Below are positions 59,921 through 64,000 of a stretch of DNA of 64,000 bases, piece after piece. Every line of letters starts with the position of its first letter. Positions within the stretch are counted from its first letter, which is position 1. Position numbers and translations under genes: made by a program. The notes under the pieces were generated by a model. That model made no database searches. It was not told where the DNA came from and was given only the letters and a program-made list of their open reading frames with translations. Source of the stretch: Paraflavitalea soli (GTDB lineage: Bacteria; Bacteroidota; Bacteroidia; Chitinophagales; Chitinophagaceae); assembly GCF_003555545.1 (NCBI RefSeq), contig NZ_CP032157.1, positions 7,196,546 to 7,260,545 on the forward strand, given 5' to 3'.

Positions 59921-60370
59921 ATGAAAAGAATAATCCCTTCACTGTTATTAGTATTGTCTTTGGCGTTGAGCAATAGTATGTTAGCACAAGTGCGCAGCGT
60001 GCCTGCAGCTGTTACGGAAGCATTTAAGGCCAAATATCCCAGCGCTTCCAATGTAGAATGGAAGGATAAACTTTCTGCATTTGTAGCCGTATTTGATAAC
60101 AATGGCGGTCATTTTGAGGCCCGGTTCAACAACAAAGCGGTATGGCAATATACAGAAGAGATCGTAGGAGAAAGCGCCTTACCCAAGGGAGTGAAAGACG
60201 GCTATGACAAGAGCAAATGGGCCGATTGGAAAATAGAAAAGGTAACCAAGATCGACCTGCCGGGCGATAAAGTGCAGTACCGTGTATTGGTAGTAAAAAG
60301 CGACCTGCAGAAAAAGAACCTGGTGTTCAATAGCGAAGGCCGGTTGTTGAAAGATAATAGCACCTTATAA
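59921..60370 (+). CDS. PepSY-like (DUF2874) periplasmic protein
   Basis: A 149-residue secreted protein. The signal peptide (SLLLVLSLALSNSMLAQ) is followed by one PepSY-like domain: VTEAFKAKYPSASNVEWKDK opens the first half and VKDGYDKSKWADWKIEKVTK opens the second. Such proteins are abundant in Bacteroidota. PepSY domains are thought to inhibit or protect against proteases, but no target is known. It is transcribed alone, after rsmI. Confidence 0.88.
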   Translation: MKRIIPSLLLVLSLALSNSMLAQVRSVPAAVTEAFKAKYPSASNVEWKDKLSAFVAVFDNNGGHFEARFNNKAVWQYTEEIVGESALPKGVKDGYDKSKWADWKIEKVTKIDLPGDKVQYRVLVVKSDLQKKNLVFNSEGRLLKDNSTL

Positions 60371-60376
60371 TATTGT

Positions 60377-60522
60377 CCGAAAGACCGGAAAGTCCGGAAG
60401 GAAGCAGCGCTAAGGCTGTTTTCTTCCGGACTTTGTGTTACCGTACATACAATTTTTAGGGAAAACCGGCTTACTGACTTTCCGTCTTTCCTACTTTTTC
60501 CGACTTTTCCCTACCTTCCGGC
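60377..60522. repeat. Inverted word-array pair (CCGGAAAGTCCGGAAGG / CTTTCCGTCTTTCC)
   Basis: The left array 60377-60401 (AAGACCGGAAAGTCCGGAAG) is answered by 60423-60434 and by the right array 60473-60522 (GACTTTCCGTCTTTCC, then repeated TTTTCC words). It closely resembles the array at 9398-9548 and sits between two plus-strand genes. Confidence 0.6.
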
Positions 60523-60554
60523 TTTAGTATCAAGAACAAAAACTCCGGAATTCA

Positions 60555-62570
60555 ATGAGAAAACACATGCTTTTAATGGCTGGCCTTTTTGCTGTAACGG
60601 CAGCAGTGGCGCAGCCCGATCGCTGGCAGCAACGGGTAAAGTATGCCATGGACATCAACATGGATGTTACGACCAACCGGTTTACCGGTAAGCAGAAATT
60701 GGAATACACCAATAATTCTCCTGACACCTTATCCAAGGTATTCTATCACCTGTATTGGAATGCGTTTCAGCCCAACAGTATGATGGATGCCCGCAGCCAG
60801 GCACTGGGCCAGATAAAAGTAAATGGCCGGCCCGATTGGGATGGCCGTGTACGCGACCGCATTGCCAACCTGAAGCCCGATGAGATCGGCTACCAGAAAA
60901 TACTATCCCTCAAAATGAATGGGGTGGCCCAGCAATACACCTTGCAGGAAACCATCCTGGAAGTAACACTTAGCAAGCCCATCCTGCCCAAGTCTACTGT
61001 TACCTTCGATATGGACTTCGAAGCACAGGTGCCTTTGCAGGTACGCCGCAGCGGAAGGGATAATCCAGGTACCGGCGTTCGTTTGTCTATGAGCCAATGG
61101 TACCCCAAATTGTGCGAATATGATTATGAAGGCTGGCATCCTACCCCCTATGTAGCCAGAGAATTCTATGGCGTATGGGGCGATTTTGATGTAAAGATCA
61201 CCATAGATAAAAACTACCTGATCGGTGGTACCGGCTACCTGCAAAATCCCAACCAGATAGGCCATGGGTATGAAGCACCCGGTGCTAAAATAGCTAAACC
61301 AGCGGGCGATAAACTCACCTGGCATTTTGTAGCCCCCAATGTACATGACTTTATGTGGGCTGCCGATCCTGAGTATGCACATATTACACGCACCGTGGCC
61401 GATGGTCCCGTGATCCATGTGATCTACAATAGGGATGAGGCCATGCTGAAGAAACAATACGAAGCATTAACGGACGCCAACAAACGCCGGTACGAAAATG
61501 ATGTACAGAAATACATCAGCAGCTATGATGATCAATGGAAGCGTGTTGCTGATGGTGCGGTGACGGTCCTGCCTTTCATTGAAAAGAAATTCGGCCCCTA
61601 TCCTTACAAGCAATACACTTTTATCCATGGTGGCGATGGTGGTATGGAATATCCCATGGGTACACTGATCGTAAGCGCCAGCCTGGGCACGGCCTTTCAT
61701 GAGTGGATGCATACCTGGTATCAGATGTTGCTGGGTACCAATGAATCGGAATATGCGTGGATGGATGAAGGCTTCACCAGCTATGCAGAAGCCCTCGTTA
61801 CACAATACTACCAGGCTGTTACCAAAAACCAGGTAACACAGTCTGATGTTGGTACCGGTCCCCGTAAAACGGTGGTAGTAGATTCGCTGACCAAAAGCAA
61901 TAGCTTTATCGGGAAAGACAATCCGCACAAGGATGCCTACCAGGGATATTTTGCGCTTGTAAAGAGTGGTCTGGAAGAACCCCTCACTACCCATGCCGAT
62001 CACTTCGAAACCAATTTTGCCTACAGCATTGCTTCTTATTCAAAAGGAGAAATATTCATGGAGCAGTTGGGATACATCGTTGGTGCAGATGTACGCGATA
62101 AGATCTTACTGGAATACTATCGCCAGTGGCGTTTCAAACATCCCAATGTAAATGACCTGCTGCGGGTGGCAGAAAAAGTGAGTGACATGAAGCTGGACTG
62201 GTACCGCGAGTATTTTGTAAATACCACCAAGACCATTGACTATGGTATTGACAGCCTGTGGGAAGAAGGTAACAAAACCAAGATCCGCGTGAAGCGCATT
62301 GGTAAGATGCCAATGCCCCTGGATATACTGTTGGCATACAAAGATGGTACGAAAGAGATTGTCAACATTCCCATGTACCTGATGTTTGGCGCCAAGAAGC
62401 AGGAAGATGTTGCCATCCCTTACTCAACCAGGGAGGCCTGGAAATGGACACATCCTACTTATGTGTTTGAAATAAACCATAGGTTGGCCGACCTGAAACT
62501 GATGGAGATCGATCCATCGCAAAGGATGGCTGATGTGGAAAGGTCCAATAACAAACTGGAGATACCATAA
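60555..62570 (+). CDS. M1-family metallopeptidase (aminopeptidase N-like)
   Basis: A 671-residue secreted or periplasmic zinc aminopeptidase-like enzyme. The signal peptide ends AAVAQPDR. The N-terminal beta domain (about residues 25-280) leads to a substrate-binding exopeptidase motif GGDGGMEYPMG near 361. The zinc motif HEWMHTWYQMLLGTNESEYA begins at about 382, with the distant Glu in MDEGFTSYAEAL. The helical C-terminal domain is shorter than in PepN, as is common in Bacteroidota M1 peptidases. It is monocistronic. Confidence 0.94.
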   Translation: MRKHMLLMAGLFAVTAAVAQPDRWQQRVKYAMDINMDVTTNRFTGKQKLEYTNNSPDTLSKVFYHLYWNAFQPNSMMDARSQALGQIKVNGRPDWDGRVRDRIANLKPDEIGYQKILSLKMNGVAQQYTLQETILEVTLSKPILPKSTVTFDMDFEAQVPLQVRRSGRDNPGTGVRLSMSQWYPKLCEYDYEGWHPTPYVAREFYGVWGDFDVKITIDKNYLIGGTGYLQNPNQIGHGYEAPGAKIAKPAGDKLTWHFVAPNVHDFMWAADPEYAHITRTVADGPVIHVIYNRDEAMLKKQYEALTDANKRRYENDVQKYISSYDDQWKRVADGAVTVLPFIEKKFGPYPYKQYTFIHGGDGGMEYPMGTLIVSASLGTAFHEWMHTWYQMLLGTNESEYAWMDEGFTSYAEALVTQYYQAVTKNQVTQSDVGTGPRKTVVVDSLTKSNSFIGKDNPHKDAYQGYFALVKSGLEEPLTTHADHFETNFAYSIASYSKGEIFMEQLGYIVGADVRDKILLEYYRQWRFKHPNVNDLLRVAEKVSDMKLDWYREYFVNTTKTIDYGIDSLWEEGNKTKIRVKRIGKMPMPLDILLAYKDGTKEIVNIPMYLMFGAKKQEDVAIPYSTREAWKWTHPTYVFEINHRLADLKLMEIDPSQRMADVERSNNKLEIP

Positions 62571-62585
62571 TAGGTTATATCTGTA

Positions 62586-62619
62586 AAGGGAGGGTCGCCT
62601 TTCAAAGGCGGCTTACCCT
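62586..62619. repeat. REP-like hairpin, copy 6
   Basis: AAGGGAGGGTCGCCTTT pairs with AAAGGCGGCTTACCCT. It is followed by CTGGTCTAAAGTAACC, the same tail as copies 1 and 2. It is 16 nt after the M1 peptidase stop. Confidence 0.75.
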
Positions 62620-62716
62620 GGTCTAAAGTAACCTCATCATACCGAAGGTTGCCCGTCTCAGATGGGCAACCTTTTTGTTTTAGTGCCTGAAATTTGGTAG
62701 CTTATTTGAAATTTTA

Positions 62717-63148
62717 ATGATCATGGCAAAGGCGAATAAAACAACCGAGACGACCGCAAGCGTAACCGGCTTTCTCAATGGGGTAGCCGATGAGACCAGA
62801 CGTAAGGATGGTTTCAGGATTGTGGAGATCATGCAGGCGCAAACAGGATTTGAACCTAAAATGTGGGGCCCTGCTATTGTAGGATTTGGCAGTTATCATT
62901 ACAAGTATGAAAGCGGTCGCGAAGGCGATGCTCCATTGGTAGGCTTTTCTCCCCGCAAGGATGCATTTGCATTGTACCTGTCGGCCAATTTCGACAAAAG
63001 GGAAGAGCTCTTGTTGCAACTGGGAAAACACAAAGCAGCTAAAGGGTGTGTGTATATTAAGAAGCTGGCAGATGTAAAGGAAGAAGTGTTGAAGAAGATG
63101 ATCCTGCTTTCGTTTAAGCACGTAAAGAAGCTGTATCCATCAAAGTAA
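62717..63148 (+). CDS. DUF1801 domain protein
   Basis: A 143-residue soluble protein of the DUF1801/YdhG family. The conserved core covers about residues 30-130 (MQAQTGFEPKMWGPAIVGFG, YKYESGREGDAPLVGFSPRK, FALYLSANFDKREELLLQLG, and GCVYIKKLADV). The domain resembles frataxin/YdhG-like folds, but the function is unknown. An ATG two codons in (62723) is an equally good start. It is not clearly in an operon. Confidence 0.88.
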   Translation: MIMAKANKTTETTASVTGFLNGVADETRRKDGFRIVEIMQAQTGFEPKMWGPAIVGFGSYHYKYESGREGDAPLVGFSPRKDAFALYLSANFDKREELLLQLGKHKAAKGCVYIKKLADVKEEVLKKMILLSFKHVKKLYPSK

Positions 63149-63549
63149 AGGAAACGGGAAGAACAAAGTGCTTTTATGGACATTTATATAAAAAGCCGCC
63201 TCCCGGTAAACGAAGAGACGGCTCTAATGATAAGGTGGGTTGGTTAATGTCTGTTGATCAGCCTAAGCGGAGAGACAGAAAAAATTTGGATAAGGTATAA
63301 TGGCTAACGTATCAGACTAGTGCGACCCGGGAGCAAAGGTAGAAGTAGGGCGGGGGTATGGCAATACCACTTTGTGGTAGTTTTTAACCCACTGATCTGG
63401 TTATAGTCTTGATAAAAGTCAGGACTACTAACCTCGCAAAGTGCGCCCCTTATTGCATCCGGGGTAGTTATGTACCGCAGGGAAATATAAAACGGCCCCG
63501 GTAATCATGGCTATATTCATGACTGCCAAAGCCGCTTACATTTTATCTG
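63149..63549. other. Non-coding stretch between DUF1801 gene and response regulator
   Basis: About 400 bases with no supported gene. It contains a weak AGCCG/CGGCT hairpin with T-run on the minus strand (63192-63223), a TACCAC/GTGGTA hairpin followed by GTTTTT on the plus strand (63365-63385) and the response-regulator terminator (63486-63534). I recognise no ncRNA. Confidence 0.5.
63486..63534 (-). terminator. Terminator of the response regulator gene
   Basis: Read on the minus strand, CGGCTTTGGCAGTCATG pairs with CATGATTACCGGGGCCG (several G-U pairs), then TTTTATAT. It begins 16 nt after the stop at 63550. Confidence 0.75.
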
Positions 63550-64000
63550 TTAACGTCCAAAGTATTTGTTGATCGCTTCTACCCGGTTGTTCACGTGCAG
63601 CTTCTCGTAGATATGGTACACGTGTTTGCGAACCGTTTCCTGGCTGATGAAGAGACTGGCAGCTATCTCTTTGTACAACATGCCTTTAGCCAATAATTCA
63701 AGTATCTCTTTCTCGCGGTTCGACAGTACGCTGAGTGCGGAGGATTCTGCCGTTCCTTTTTCCAGAGGTTTATTGTGTTGAAAAGCAGTGACTACCTTAC
63801 GGGCGATCTGGCTGCTCATGGGAGCGCCTCCTTCCTGTAATTCCCTGATGGCTTCCAACAGTTTATGGGGAGCTGTTTTCTTCAGGATGTATCCACTGGC
63901 GCCGGCTGTCAATGCTTCAAATATCTTCTCATCATCTTCATACACCGTACACATCATAAAAAGGATCTCCGGGTACTCGGCTTTCAGGTGCCGCACACAA
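63550..64000 (-). CDS. NarL/FixJ-family response regulator (5' end outside window)
   Basis: The last ~150 residues of a two-component response regulator. The end of the receiver domain (EILFMMCTVYEDDEKIFEAL, ASGYILKKTAPHKLLEAI, with the conserved Lys of the KK pair) is joined by a linker to a LuxR-type helix-turn-helix (LSNREKEILELLAKGMLYKE, then IAASLFISQETVRKHVYHIY). The frame is open through the window edge, so the phosphorylated Asp and start codon lie beyond 64000. GTG at 63996 is in frame but is internal. The partner kinase is unknown. Confidence 0.93.
   Translation of the reverse strand, partial: CVRHLKAEYPEILFMMCTVYEDDEKIFEALTAGASGYILKKTAPHKLLEAIRELQEGGAPMSSQIARKVVTAFQHNKPLEKGTAESSALSVLSNREKEILELLAKGMLYKEIAASLFISQETVRKHVYHIYEKLHVNNRVEAINKYFGR

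Noticed and set aside
63300-63345. Possible structured RNA or tRNA in the gap before the response regulator
   Set aside because: No cloverleaf, T-loop consensus or known ncRNA signature could be drawn.

Overview
The window is chromosomal DNA from a member of the Bacteroidota, most likely the Chitinophagaceae (family-level assignment is inference). Evidence for the phylum is type IX secretion (T9SS) sorting domains of both A and B kinds, a PorP/SprF protein, two giant PKD-repeat secreted proteins, a Bacteroidota-type ECF sigma factor, PepSY-like and TonB-plug secreted proteins, and a few promoters resembling TAnnTTTG. Most of the window is ordinary housekeeping DNA on both strands. I found no tRNA, rRNA or CRISPR array.

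Layout. 1-3500: an ECF sigma factor, a long repeat-rich non-coding stretch, and a complete IS3-family element (1549-2989) with terminal inverted repeats, a 3-bp target duplication and a canonical A AAA AAG frameshift site. 3500-17200: FAD-linked oxidase, outer-membrane barrel, two LOG-family proteins, Na+/solute symporter, O-methyltransferase, glucosaminidase with LysM domains, hpt, a VWA protein, grpE-dnaJ and an RlmI-like methyltransferase. 17300-29500: a tiny T9SS-tail protein, a peroxiredoxin, and a minus-strand block of two colinear PKD-repeat giants plus PorP/SprF, preceded by a lipoprotein. 29600-34400: M32 carboxypeptidase, a large TonB-plug secreted protein, and a small membrane-anchored protein.

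34450-40550 is the most interesting part. Four tandem small genes encode peptides with textbook double-glycine leaders and cysteine-free, very hydrophobic cores. Three carry a common upstream element about 63 nt before the start codon. Facing them is a minus-strand operon of HlyD adaptor, C39-peptidase ABC exporter and XRE regulator. Together they form a plausible self-contained export system for unmodified peptides (class II microcin-like or signalling). No modification enzyme and no recognisable immunity gene is present. An 11-bp repeat in four helically phased copies lies upstream of the exporter operon.

40700-64000 returns to core genes: Nif3-like, zinc-ribbon, TPR, recN with two small membrane proteins, fabI, lolD-like ABC ATPases, cobalamin adenosyltransferase, gatC, trpS, deoxynucleoside kinase, a membrane sulfatase-fold protein, DUF922 protease, pckA, aminopeptidase P, pssA-purS-rsmI, an M1 peptidase, a DUF1801 protein and a truncated NarL/FixJ response regulator at the right edge.

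Intergenic DNA has two recurring themes. One is a dispersed REP-like hairpin (GGTGGGTCGCC...GGCGGCTCACC, six copies). The other is pairs of inverted, short-period 'word' arrays whose vocabulary changes from locus to locus.
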